From the NCBI RefSeq assembly GCF_030247195.1, contig NC_080671.1:416278044-416342043 (forward strand): a stretch of 64,000 nucleotides of DNA, read 5' to 3'. The DNA is from Topomyia yanbarensis (Eukaryota > Arthropoda > Insecta > Diptera > Culicidae). Both the position numbers and the translations under genes were made by a program. Of this stretch, positions 53,045-63,542 are shown one piece after another. Position 1 is the stretch's first letter. Each line of letters opens with the position of its first letter. The notes under the pieces were generated by a model, which was given only the letters and a program-made list of their open reading frames with translations, searched no databases and was not told the origin of the DNA.

Positions 53045-54312
53045 AATGAATCGATCAGTAAAAGTCCCAGAAAATTTTTCACCTCAGAGCAGTTTTGTGG
53101 AGGTCGGAAATTCTTAATAGCTTGCACTTTGTCATCTTCTACCTTCCATCCATCCGGCGTCAGCTTAAATCCGACAAATCTTACGACCTGGGAGCCAAAG
53201 ACACATTTCTCTTGGTTGAGTTTCACATTGTGTTCTTTAAGGCGAGCTAAAACTTTATCCAAGTTAGCATCGTGCTCTTTTTTGTTTCTGCCGAAAACCA
53301 GTATGTCGTCCAAATAGTTTACGACGCCGTCACAACCATCGATAATTTTCCGTTGAACAACCTCTTGGAAAATATCCGGCGCGTTGCACAAACCGAATGG
53401 CAGGCGTACGCACCGGAACATCCCAAATTCGGTATAGAAGTTAGTAAGATGACGGGATTCTTGGTCTAACTCGATGTGAAAGAAGGCGTTTTGTAGATCA
53501 ATAGTGGAAAACCACGAAGCACCATTTAGCTCGGCGACAATGCTTTCAAGAGTTGGCATGGCAAAGGGTGTTCTTAAGATATATCGGTTTGGTCCTCGTA
53601 AATCGATTACTAAACGGATGTCATCCTTTCCTTTGGGTACAACAAGCATAGATGAACAGAAATCAGTGGGTATTTCATCCGTCACAGGTTCGATTATTCC
53701 TGTGGTGACCAGGTTGCGCAAGCGTTGTTCTACAGTCGCTTTCAAAGCTTGAGGAATATTCATGAAAATATTTCGGCACGGTGGCTTTTCCTTGTCGTAA
53801 TTCAGCTTTACCGGCGGTATGTTAAATTTTGGAAACTGTTCTTCGTAATAAATATTCGATATTTGACCAGCTACAATCCTATTGGATGGGTCTTGAACAG
53901 GAACACCCAAACCTAACAACAATACGCAGTATCTTATTGCCGTTGATCTACCTAACAAAGCTCGACGATCATTAATTACATAGAACTTTTCGAGGAGTAT
54001 CGGCCTTTCGTTAGATATGAACAAAAAAGCTTCGAATGTAGCTGAGACAGGAATTTCCTTTTCGGAAGCGTATGCTTTCAATGGCCGATCCGCTCCTTTT
54101 TGAACGTTAAAAAGCTTGCTGTTATATTTTTCGTTTCCTCGCATGATTTGGAACAACGACTCCGTAAATGTATTTACTTGTGCACCGGAATCGATCAGAA
54201 ACTGGCAAACCATCCCGGCCACCTCTGCCATAATACACCCATCCTCCACAGAGGGCTTTTTAGTTAGCGAGGCAATTAAGTTACCGCATTCAGAAGCCTG
54301 TGAATATAACAA
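53041..54312 (-). pseudogene. mag-like Ty3/gypsy pol: protease and reverse transcriptase
   Basis: Aspartic protease motif near residue 38 (MVCQFLIDSGAQVNTF). RT motifs follow: GIIEPVTDEIPTDFCSSMLV, VPKGKDDIRLVIDLRGPN, FSTIDLQNAFFHIELDQE, RLPFGLCNAPDIFQEVVQ and the catalytic box VVNYLDDILVFGRNKKEHDA (YLDD), then VRFVGFKLTPDGWKVEDDKV. A frameshift near 53070 separates it from the RNase H frame. YLDD and this order (PR, RT, RNase H, IN) are diagnostic of Ty3/gypsy elements. Confidence 0.9.
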
Positions 54313-54475
54313 AAATGTATTCTACGCTTTTTATAAGAGTATGGGATGGAGATGATGCAAAGAAAAGGCATGATAGAAGTACAACGAATTCATTTGTTTA
54401 ATTCAGAATATGAATCATCCAGCAAAAAATAGCTGTGGTTAACTTCCCATCCACCATAATGAAAAAGAAAAACCA

Positions 54476-54775
54476 TTAAGCACTCACAATGTCATTTTTA
54501 TCCATATCAAGTCCAGCATTTTCAATCGCATCAATCCGTTTTGATGGTGGCCCTGAGGGAGCTTCCTGTCTTGAGCGTTTTATTCCAGCTGTTGGTTCGA
54601 ATGATTTCTGCGACGATTTGCACGCTCTCTGTATGTGCCCCAGACGACCACAGTTCCTACAAACTTTATCGATGGCAAAACACTTGTCGAAACGGTGGTA
54701 GATGCTATCGCATCTCCAACATCTCGGTCCATTGTAGCTAGGAAAACCTCTAGCTCCGGAACGATCCTGATCCAA
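54476..54775 (-). pseudogene. mag-like gag nucleocapsid (zinc knuckles)
   Basis: A 99-codon frame carries two Cys/His knuckles (CWRCDSIYHRFDKC and CRNCGRLGHIQRAC) followed by a basic tail (GIKRSRQEAPSGPPSKRIDA). It is the C-terminal end of gag, displaced by a frameshift near 54780 from the main gag frame. The double-knuckle arrangement with a first knuckle of the form CxxCx4Hx4C is typical of mag elements. Confidence 0.8.
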
Positions 54776-54779
54776 TCCG

Positions 54780-55740
54780 CGCCGTGGATGCTGTGTGCCG
54801 GATTGACCAATTTCGCCCGAGACCCGAACTTCCCGGAACGCCTTTCATCCGCTCCAAATTCCCGAACTGTTTTTGTCTGTATATCGGCTCGAATCGGTGC
54901 GAGAATTGCTTCAGGCTGCTTGTGACATTTTCGCTCGTAGTATTCCTCGTTGATACGGATCGCTTCCAGCTCTCGAACTTTGTCTACTAAGTCTGTGTAA
55001 GTTCCTTTCCGACTTAACATCTTAAGGGCCACTGACCGCACTTCCTTGTGGATTGCATGTTCTGCGACAGTGCCGACAATCTCTTCAAACTCTTTTCCTT
55101 CGCCGAAGTTACACAGGCGGGCAGTCGTCGCTACCCTTGACACGAATGTCAGATCGGACTCTCCGTTGTTTTGTGACATCAGAGCTAATTTGCGCCGTTG
55201 AAGCATGATATCCGAGCCAGATGCAAAATACGAATTCAACCGGAACATTGCGTTTGTGAAAGGCTGGAACTCGGCAGCGGGAGCATCGTTAGTTGATTTC
55301 GTATTTCTAAATACCTCCAGAAGACGGATGCCAGCTTTCACTTTAAAAATCGTGAATCTTGTCTGCTCATCTACAACGCCAGCCAAATTCATAGAATCGA
55401 TAAGGAGATCCTTCCAGGATTCGAACGTGTGACGGTGTATTTCATCACATCCATCGATAGGTTTGCACTCCGGAATATTGATAGAAGACATAGACAAATG
55501 ATTTACAGAAGTCGAAAATCGAGACTCTTCAAAACTCCTGTTCGATACATGTCGTCGCGTACTGGAAGATCTTGCGCCTCCATCGAATTCAGCTTCGCTC
55601 TCGCTCATCGGTTGCCTGTATGTCGATTTCATTTGTTCGACGGTAGCCTTTAGTTCGCGAATTTCGTCGCGTGTCTTTTTCAACTCCTCCAGTAATAATG
55701 CACTGTGAGTACGTTCTTCTACCAGTTCCTTCTCTAACAT
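54780..55740 (-). pseudogene. mag-like gag capsid region
   Basis: The frame starts MLEKELVEERTHSALLLEEL (coiled coil) and continues through a capsid-like domain (IHRHTFESWKDLLIDSMNLA; DAPAAEFQPFTNAMFRLNSY; SDIMLQRRKLALMSQNNGES; LTFVSRVATTARLCNF). About 320 codons are colinear with gag; after about 54780 the same frame continues but no longer matches, and the knuckles are in another frame. The protein packages element RNA. Confidence 0.8.
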
Positions 55741-55749
55741 TTTCTCCCG

Positions 55750-56038
55750 TCTCCCTTTCGCTGGGATGTCAGCTCCCGAAGTAACTTGCTTCCTCTTAGC
55801 ATTTTTGCTGCGAAAGGTTAAAAATTCATAGTGTAAGTTTTATATTATTGAGCACGTTTTTCGCATAAATAACTCGCGAGTAATATCCCAGTGTCTGCCA
55901 TTCTCAGACATGCAAACATTCCCCTACCCATTCGTGTGACTCTAAAACAATGAATACAAGTGACCTTTTATTCAAAAAACCTATACAAATCCGATCCGTG
56001 TTCGCTCACACTTGTATATATACCAACATTTGCATCCC
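55750..56038. other. leader or spacer upstream of the mag-like gag
   Basis: Should contain the leader or 5' LTR end of the mag-like element on the minus strand, but no LTR boundary or primer-binding site could be identified. Confidence 0.3.
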
Positions 56039-56515
56039 GATTCGCGTCCTCTGGCACGAATCCTATCATACATCACACGATTCGCGTCCTCTCGCACGAA
56101 TCCAAACACACCAGATTCGCGTTCTCTCGCACGAATCTCAACAAATACCACTCGACTCGTGTCCTCTCGCACGAGTCAAAAACCTGATTCGCGTCCTCTC
56201 GCACGAATCCATACAAATACAACCCGATTCGCGTCCTCTCGCACGAATCTCAACAAAAACAGCCCGACTCGCGTCCTCTCGCACAAGCCAAAACAAACCT
56301 GATTCGCGTCCTCTCGCACGAATCTCAACAAATACCACCCGACTCGCGTCCTCTCGCACGAGTCAAAAACCTGATTCGCGTCCTCTCGCACGAATCCAAA
56401 CAAATACAACCCGATTCGCGTCCTCTCGCACGAATCCAAACAAATACGAACCGATTCGCGTCCTCTCGCACGAATCTACAATTTTCAATAAAATTCACGA
56501 CCTCCCGCGCGAATC
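56039..56515 (+). repeat. array of 13 palindromic units with a 187-bp higher-order period
   Basis: Each unit has a 23-24-base palindrome-like core GATTCGCGTCCTCTCGCACG plus AATC, in which GATTCG pairs with CGAATC (or GACTCG with CGAGTC), followed by a short spacer such as CAAACAAATACAACCC. Units start at 56039, 56079, 56114, 56154, 56186, 56226, 56266, 56301, 56341, 56373, 56413, 56453 and about 56494. The spacings 40-35-40-32-40 repeat twice, giving a 187-base higher-order unit. Compensatory GACTCG/CGAGTC changes in some units preserve the pairing. Confidence 0.9.
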
Positions 56516-57559
56516 AATTTAGAAACATTAAAACATTTAAAGCTTTTTTTTATCATCAACTTGACACGAAAGCTAAAAAAAACAACACAACAAACAGCAT
56601 TATCTCCCTACCATAATATGCCAGTTGACCTTTTGAAGCACCACACGAAATGTGAGCGCTGTCTTTAGCAGTACCACACAAGCAATCACTGTTATCTGTA
56701 ATCCTCTACGCATTCTTCTATGAAGACCAACATGGCCGCTATAAAATCTCCGTAAAGCAATGCACCGCTAAATACGAATACCGTGCCATCGATTTACTTA
56801 AACAAAACATAAAAAATATAAATCTCGCAACATCACTCTACTGACACATCACTTTCTTAAAAAAGAATTTACTATTAGAAGTACATACCGGTCACTGGGA
56901 GCCACTGCGCCATTGTCGCATTCCTTGCGAATCATTTTTCTGCAACTGCTGACTAACGTCTTATCCCACCAACTGTGCTCGAAAAACTGCCAAATAATCG
57001 CGTGCCTACTTTCTTTGCCACATTCAATACACTCACACTTGCTCACAAAACCGAAGGCTTTACTATTCCCTTCTCTCATTTCCAACTCTCACAACTAAAC
57101 ATATACGTCGACAAAGCTTTCGCTCAGTTGACAAGCACGCCACCATTCCACCAGTCTCGCATCCATCAATCTTTATTTTTCTCTCGGTTTCTCCCTCTCG
57201 TTTCCCATAAGATTTCAAACCGTCAGCCACACACACTTACTCACGGGACAGCTCGCTTAGGTAAGTATGTTCAACTGCAACCCACACCGTCGCACACCCA
57301 TCGTTCTGTCATTTTATCGCTCAGTTTCTCCCTCTCGTTTCCAAAGCTTCGAAATTACGCTTTACAAAGCACACACATTACAATGGGACAACGTCTTGAA
57401 GTTCTATTCTGGTGGCACCTTCGTACTTTATGCTCGAATCGTGTCGTTTACAAATAATAGGGATGACTATTTTCTTTTTTTTGCCAGCCATATTCAATGA
57501 AAAGATATTTTTGTATGCTCAATTTATATATTTTTTCTATGAAGGTCTTATCTACTACA
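56516..57559. other. spacer; possible LTR remains
   Basis: CAGTTTCTCCCTCTCGTTTCC occurs near 57322 and a close match near 57186, separated by about 136 bases, so part of this stretch is a tandem pair. It could be LTR sequence of the mag-like element, but no TG...CA ends were identified. No gene was recognised. Confidence 0.3.
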
Positions 57560-57970
57560 ATTCTCATACCCAGAATCGCAGGACCGACTTCGACATCTGC
57601 CCGGGTAGCAAAGATAGTAGGAAAGATCCGCCGTCGGGGACTATTCTGAGTAGTTCGTAGCGAATCGCCGGCTTGAATCGTCGGGGTACCAGTGAACCGG
57701 ACGCAATCCTCCAACCGGAATCGCTGGACTGACCTCGGCATTTTGCCGGACTGCATCGAAGCAAGAATAACGCGTACGTCAAAGGTTGCGGGAGACATTC
57801 TTTCGTCGGGGAACTCTCCGCCGAGGTAGGCTATCTACGCCTTCGGGGACTATGCCGAGTAGCACCGAACGCGACAAACCACCAGTATAGGGTCGTCGGG
57901 GCCCCAGTGAACCGGAAGCCACCCTCCAACTGGAATCGCTGGATTCAACTGGTCAACGTAGAGAGGAGCG
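57560..57970 (+). repeat. R1 3' tail copy with tandem units
   Basis: Two partial and one whole unit of the same tail as 51521-51917 (ATCGTCGGGGTACCAGTGAA near 57678; GGTCGTCGGGGCCCCAGTGA near 57891; CCAACTGGAATCGCTGGA near 57927). The unit spacing is about 213 bases. No coding sequence accompanies it. Confidence 0.6.
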
Positions 57971-58279
57971 CATATAGAATATCATGCCGTGCAGGAGTGA
58001 TATGGCAGTTATGAGACCAGTGAACTAGCACTATCAGCTAGATCTGGAATCAAGCGAAATGCATCTGCACGCCTCTCCCCGAAGTAGTCATTTCAAATGG
58101 AATCCGGGGGATCTGGCAAATGTCGGGCTCCTTGCTGGTGTTTAGAGGAGTATGGTTCAGAGTTATCTTCTCTGTTCAGAGTCCCTCACTCTGGCACACG
58201 ATGGGCGAAATTGGTAGTATGGTTTAATTACTGAACGTGTACTGGGTCGGCGTAAAAGTTTTACCGCCAAGTAAAAGAA
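57971..58279. other. spacer without recognised features
   Basis: Probably more decayed retroelement sequence; nothing specific could be supported. Confidence 0.3.
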
Positions 58280-58400
58280 AGCCACATTTGCCGAACTCGA
58301 CGAAGCGAGTCGAACGGTATTAGTTTCGGCCCTCCAGGCCTCTGTTACGTAGACGATTTTAAGAGTGATTTCATAACCTTTCTATAGGAGAAAATGAACT
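58280..58400. repeat. dispersed mosquito repeat fragment
   Basis: CTCGACGAAGCGAGTCGAAC, TTTCGGCCCTCCAGGCCTCT and GAGTGATTTCATAACCTTTC match the conserved end of the family represented at 37442-37850. Confidence 0.55.
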
Positions 58401-58636
58401 ACGTAACTACGGAACCAATACTTCATTCAAATAAATTTCCATAGCAATCAATGTGAATATTATACTCTCCATTTAAGACTGAGATTGTGAGAAACGAGTC
58501 CGCAATATACGAGAAACAGGTGTGAATCTAATTTCGGAATATGGCCATTTCCTCGGATCTTCCGAAATCCTCAACGGTTCTCAATGTAGTCAGACTTTGG
58601 TTTGCTATTAGTGATATGGACCAATAATTTCAAGAA

Positions 58637-59975
58637 TTTTTTGTGTTGGTGACGAACCACTGCGACTAGTATTTAAATCTATTCCCAAATAACCACATGC
58701 ATTATATTGAAGCATTATTTTAACATCGATAATGTTCATTTGCTCTAAAACTACTTTCTTAAAACAGTGCTACCATAACACAACATCCCAAATGTTTCAA
58801 GACATTGCCTCTTATGAGCAATGTAACAGGCATTATACACACCTTTAGAGCAACGGTTTAGTGTTTGATCGCATTACATTTACAAATGCTTTGACGATCT
58901 ACTGCGCTACACTTGAAAAGCATATAATGCTTCAACTAAAAGTTATGAAACATTAAAATAATTTGACGTTTATGAAGAAAATGTTCTAATAACAAAATAT
59001 CAACCTGAAACAACATGGAGAGTTGTGTGGCAAACGTACAATTTTCTACGAATGATGCAAAAATATCGGAGCACTGTACCGCCTATAGCTTTTGACCAAT
59101 CCTATTTCCGTTGAGGAATACATGAAATTGAACAACACGAATATGCATTCCTATAATTTGCAACTCAGAAGAAGCATATCATAGAGAAACCACTTAATGC
59201 TCATTATTTCATTTGCACAATTTGATGTCAATACTAACCATGTTTCGGAATCTTTACTAAAAACAGATCTCTGCTTCGTTTGTTGATGTTTATATTTCGC
59301 GATCCGAGAGCCACGCGATAAATACTAATCTACTCAAAAAATAATAAATGTTTGCACCTCTCCTTCTATACCGACGTGTCATTGCATTAACAAAGGCTAT
59401 ATAATGTAAAACGTTATTCATATATTGCAAATATCATTCCGTCGGCAACTATCCTCCACAGCACAGATGAGAGTGCTAGCGGCCTACCTCTCATGAAGCT
59501 GATGTCAGATGATCATGGTTCGGATCCCATAAAATTAATTTAAAAAATCTGAAGGAATTGAAACACTTTGTGGTGATGTTAATGTTGTATCTGACGAATA
59601 AGAAGAAGTAGAAAACAGGAAAACGTTCATTTTTCCATTTTAATTATTTTCATTTTGACATTATATCAGCTTTATGCTGTGTTATATAACATCGATCTGT
59701 CAAAACGAAACAAACATTATTGCAGCATGTAGTAATGCTTTTAGCAGACTAAAGCTTTGTAAAAGCGTTACTAATGTAAAATAAATGCTTTCTTTGACAG
59801 CTCTTACATCAGTCGCTTAATCGCCCTTTTCCACTTTATAAAAGCATTGGTGTTGCATTTACAGCAATGACGCATTTTATCGCATTCTACGAACGACTCA
59901 TTTAAGACTGTTAACTTTACATCATTTGAAGCGTCATGGTTACTTGGGTTGTAGTATTCAAGCAATTTAGAACTC
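58637..59975 (+). pseudogene. R1 C-terminal fragment, split by an inserted element
   Basis: 58650-58683 (ACGAACCACTGCGACTAGTA) and 59949-59975 (TTGTAGTATTCAAGCAATTT) together align with the uninterrupted R1 sequence at 51476-51515. The inverted-repeat element 58684-59948 lies between them. Confidence 0.65.
58684..59948. mobile_element. inverted-repeat element with CCCAAGTAACCA ends
   Basis: The left end CCCAAATAACCA and right end TGGTTACTTGGG are inverted repeats with one mismatch, flanked by TT on both sides. The pre-insertion site is seen at 51476-51515 (TCTATTGTAGTATT), which fixes the ends and shows that only TT was duplicated. The interior has many AAGCATT/AATGCTT words and no coding frame. 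Confidence 0.72.
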
Positions 59976-59994
59976 ATCTCAATTAGTTATGCAC

Positions 59995-60365
59995 CATTTA
60001 GATAAAATAATTATACCGGTTTTTATGAGAATTTCGCATGGGACAGCGAACTTCAACCCGTAACACAGGAACCATAGTTCCGATTCCGTATTTTATTTTA
60101 CGAGGTTTTGCATCTTTTCGATAACCTGCTGACACCAATGTTAACCCTTCAACCCGTACCTCCGGAACTGGAGGTCGGAATTCAATGATATTCAATAGCA
60201 GCATATGGGTACGTTGTACCACAGATAACGGACGTTTAGGCTCGATTCGACATGTGTCTGCGGTTATTTGTGGATGTACCTTTCATTTGAGACTGAGTTT
60301 GATAAAAGCGGTTCGGCCTTCTCCGAGTAACTGATGTGCATTTGTTGTACATACACATACACAGC
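59995..60365. repeat. dispersed mosquito repeat copy
   Basis: CAACCCGTAACACAGGAACC, CGTACCTCCGGAACTGGAGG and CATTTGAGACTGAGTTTGAT match the family at 34880-35684 and 37442-37850. Coding frames are absent. Confidence 0.5.
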
Positions 60366-60400
60366 AAAAAATCTTGAAAGTTTACGGGAAAACAAAAATA

Positions 60401-60723
60401 GGGTAACTGCTCCCTAATTCATCTTAGCACCTCTATTCATCTCACCCATTTGAACACATTAGTTAGTGCAGTATCTGGTATCTCTATTCAACGCATTAGC
60501 TCAAATGGTAGGATGAATAAGGGTACGTTGCGCTCGACTTTTCGCTTCGCTCAAACGCGAGTATTTTACATTTCCCAGGAAAATTTTTAAAACTGTGCTG
60601 CTTCTTAGGAACGAAGCAAAGATGATGATACCTATTTAAGCGCAATCCACTAACTCTAAGTCGAGTTATCAACGAAATAGTGTGATATCCTGACTAATGA
60701 GATGAATAAGGGCTCGTCTACCC
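60401..60723. mobile_element. MITE with GGGTAnnnGCTCCCTAATTCATC ends
   Basis: The left end GGGTAACTGCTCCCTAATTC and right end GAATAAGGGCTCGTCTACCC are imperfect inverted repeats flanked by TA (60399-60400; 60724-60725). About 323 bases, non-coding. Confidence 0.55.
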
Positions 60724-60725
60724 TA

Positions 60726-61880
60726 CTTAGTATTGGAGAGGCAAATCCAACAGTACACTACCGCATAAATTTGAAAGCATTGTCGTTCGGATTAAAAATT
60801 GAAGAAAGAGTATCCATTAAATTTTCATATGTATTTCAGTCACAAGAAAATAAATCCAGTGTTTAGTCAAGAATAACTGTGTGTCGCTCGCCAATCTGAA
60901 TTGAATTGAGTTTATGTGTGTGTGTGACATTTTTCTTCGGCTAGAGTAGTTCTTTCCTTTTTTCCGATCAATAATCAAATTTATGTTTACCTAATTTAAA
61001 AACCAAAAACAAGCAATGCGCCTCTCTGCGTGCTAAACTCTGTGCGTTATAGTTTCTATACATGGCCATTTTGTCGAGGCAGCAGCATATTTTATCCTAA
61101 AATTATATTATCCAATTTTACTAACGATAAATTGCGATTCACTGTATAAGACCTAGTACGGAGGTTTATTGTTAACTGTTTTATAATTTAGCTTATTTGA
61201 ACGGGGGATTCTTTGTCCCATCCTCCAAGCTGAAGAAGCTCGAGTGGGAGTTCCCATACGCATTGTTTTGATTAACACTGTTACATTCTTTGTTAAGCTA
61301 ATAAAGAGCGTTAGAACAAACGTAACGCTGTGCACGCTGGTATAAAATTGATTTGGATGTTTGGAACAGTACGAAAGTGTACGATGGACTTACTAGCCAC
61401 TTCAGTACAGTTGTATCTCTTTTAAAAAGAGATCAGTGACTTAACTATTTGATTTTTTTTACAAACCTAGTGAGAAGTGAATAAAATGCATAATAGAAGA
61501 TATAATCAGTGAGAAAAAATCATATCACAAACACTAAAATTAAATGTTGATTGTTATACATGCAATACACGATTAGAGAACAGTTTGATTCGAATTTCTT
61601 CTTGTTTTAAAACCTAACTCTAGCAAATGACGAGATCGGAAATTTATTCTAGCTTCTTCCTCTCCGCTTTAGTGTGTCTTGTTTTTGTTTGTTTCTTGTA
61701 AGGAAGTTGTGCGACTTTAGATCTCTACTCTACAACTCTACAGTCTTCTGTTACTCTTGATTATCTTTTATGTAATAGGCATGTAATGCTTATGCTTGTG
61801 CTTGACGGCGAGTTTAGCAAATTAAGGCACACGTGGTGATCAATCATTTATGCGTGGTTGATAGCACCGCTCAAATATAA
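60726..61880. other. AT-rich downstream region of the zinc-finger gene
   Basis: May include the distal 3' UTR of the minus-strand zinc-finger gene. A 60-codon open frame at 61153-61335 is not convincing. No RNA gene or regulatory site was identified. Confidence 0.35.
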
Positions 61881-61883
61881 TAA

Positions 61884-62172
61884 GGGATCATCCATAAATG
61901 ACGTAGCATTGTATGGGGGAGGGGGGAGTTTTGTATTTTGTGATGATGTGTGACGACAGGGGGGTAGGGGGTCATGTCATGCTACGTAGCTTTTTTAAAG
62001 GGGAATAGAATAGAATTTTTAAAAAAATTACCGTCACAAGGGGGGGGCAGAGTTACCGTCAAGCTACGTAGTTACCAGGGGGGTATAAAGAGGTTTGTGA
62101 CGAAATGCTACGATGGGGGAGGGGGGTGTTAAAAATCACTCAAAAAATGCTACGTCATTTATGAATCATCCC
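61884..62172. mobile_element. PIF/Harbinger-like GGGAT MITE, uninterrupted copy
   Basis: The left end GGGATCATCCATAAATGACG and its inverse CGTCATTTATGAATCATCCC (one mismatch) are flanked by TAA (61881-61883; 62173-62175). 289 bases, non-coding, with G-runs. It is the intact counterpart of the LINE-split copy at 40677-47120. It lies about 235 bases beyond the stop codon of the zinc-finger gene. Confidence 0.85.
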
Positions 62173-62175
62173 TAA

Positions 62176-62406
62176 ACGAAATAGTAAAAATAAAATGGCG
62201 CCTAGTTCGCATTCGCGAACCATTCTACGTTAACAGTAAATGCTTTAGTTGACATGAAAATCAGTGCTTACGGATCCTGTCGTATAAGCAACTCCGTGGG
62301 AAGACTAGTTGCAGTCTTGTGATATAGTTATCAGTGCGTTAAAATGTGTTGTGTTATTCTTAGTTGCTAAGAAGAAAAAAATGCACTGGAAATCTGGTTA
62401 TCTATC
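62176..62406 (-). other. 3' UTR of the zinc-finger gene (proximal part)
   Basis: Follows the TAG on the minus strand. No AATAAA was placed with confidence before the MITE, so the transcript probably continues through it. Confidence 0.4.
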
Positions 62407-63542
62407 CTACTGAGAACTGTTGCTCGCCGCAACTGCGGTTATCGGTGGCACACCGTTATCCCCAAGTCTGGGTGAGATCAGTTGCTGCTGCAAGCGGAAT
62501 TTTGTTTGCTGTGAGTGTAGTTCTTTCTGTAGGTTGATGTGCTGCTGCAGCTGAATGGCATTCAGAACGGACTCTATCTTTGCCGTTGTGTTGTGATTCG
62601 ATGGGAGCTGTGAACCCTGTTCGGTTCCGACCATAAAACTCATCGGATAAACCGCATCCGATTTCGGCATGTACGACTCGTGGGTCGTTTTAAGATGGTT
62701 CTTCATTTTGTCCGGACGAGAGAACTCTTTGTTGCATACGGGACAGGGAAAAACTTTTCGTTGGGCACCCTCGTGGTAGAGGAACGCGTGCCGCTGGAAA
62801 CTATATTTGTTCTTGAATGTCTTTTGAATGTTTTCCTTGGCACACTCCATACAGAGGTAGACACCGTCGTTGATGCTGGCGTAGCGGAACAGATTCAAAC
62901 CACGGACGGACATTTCCGTCAGAGCTTCGGCTTGATCATCCGGAGACAGATTTTTTCTTCGGGCTCGACGTCTGGCTGGTTGTCGCGAGGGCGCATAATG
63001 GCTGTTGTTACCATTTGGCTCCTCAAATGAGTCTTGGGATGGTGTTCTTCCGTGCGACACCGAAGTGTCCGGTGAGCCTAGATCCCGATCCTCGGGATCA
63101 CTTCCCACTGCTAGACCTCCGTTACTGTCACCGTTTTCGCCTTTGCGACTCTGAACTAGTCGCATTTTAGCTAGAGAGCGACGTTGCAGTTGAAGATTTT
63201 GAAAATGTTGCTGCTGAAGTTGATGCAGGAATAATTGCTGCTGCTCCTTTGAATTTGGTTGCGCTTGGTGGGAAGATGGCGATGAATGTTGCTGATCTTT
63301 GTCCTGTTCCGTCGGTGGGGTGGTTTCAACAATCGTACAATCATCGGAAGCTTCATACTTGGGCAGGATAAACTCCAACTCACTGTCGCTGTCGTCTCGT
63401 TCCTCGTCGTCCTCATCATCGTCGGCATCTTCGGCGTCATCTGCCTCCATCGGGGATCTCTCGGGTTCGGTGGGTGGAGCGGCAATAGAGGCTGGTTTTG
63501 TAACTTGTGGGATGATGGTAATTTCCGGATTGTCTGCTAGTT
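62407..63542 (-). CDS. chinmo: last coding exon of a chinmo-like C2H2 zinc-finger protein
   Basis: The exon begins after a good acceptor (CTCATTTCCAG, boundary 63542) with two bases of a split codon, and ends at TAG 62407-62409: 377 residues. The order is an acidic block (MEADDAEDADDDEDDEERDD), Gln-rich stretches (QQQLFLHQLQQQHFQNLQLQ), a basic segment (PARRRARRKN), then RGLNLFRYASINDGVYLCME leading into finger 1 (CxxC, 17 residues, HAFLYH), finger 2 (CPVCNKEFSRPDKMKNH then H) and a Gln-rich tail. Finger 1 is longer than the canonical 12-residue spacing. The pair KYSFQRHAFLYHEG / KVFPCPVCNKEFSRPDKMKN is what I associate with chinmo, a BTB zinc-finger transcription factor controlling temporal neuron identity. 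The BTB domain would lie in earlier exons beyond the window. The name is from memory; a tramtrack-type relative is the alternative. Confidence 0.75.

Noticed and set aside
56039..56515. CRISPR-like repeat-spacer geometry
   Set aside because: The setting is a eukaryotic nuclear genome with introns and LINEs; the spacers are near-identical A/C-rich linkers rather than unique sequences, and no cas-like genes are present.
55950..56522. A 190-codon open frame encoding a repeating RPLAR/ESSQ-type peptide
   Set aside because: It is a by-product of the tandem hairpin units; open frames appear on both strands and in several phases, and there is no other gene evidence.
62680..63030. A plus-strand frame of 116 codons at the zinc-finger exon
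   Set aside because: It is the antisense shadow of the finger-coding region.
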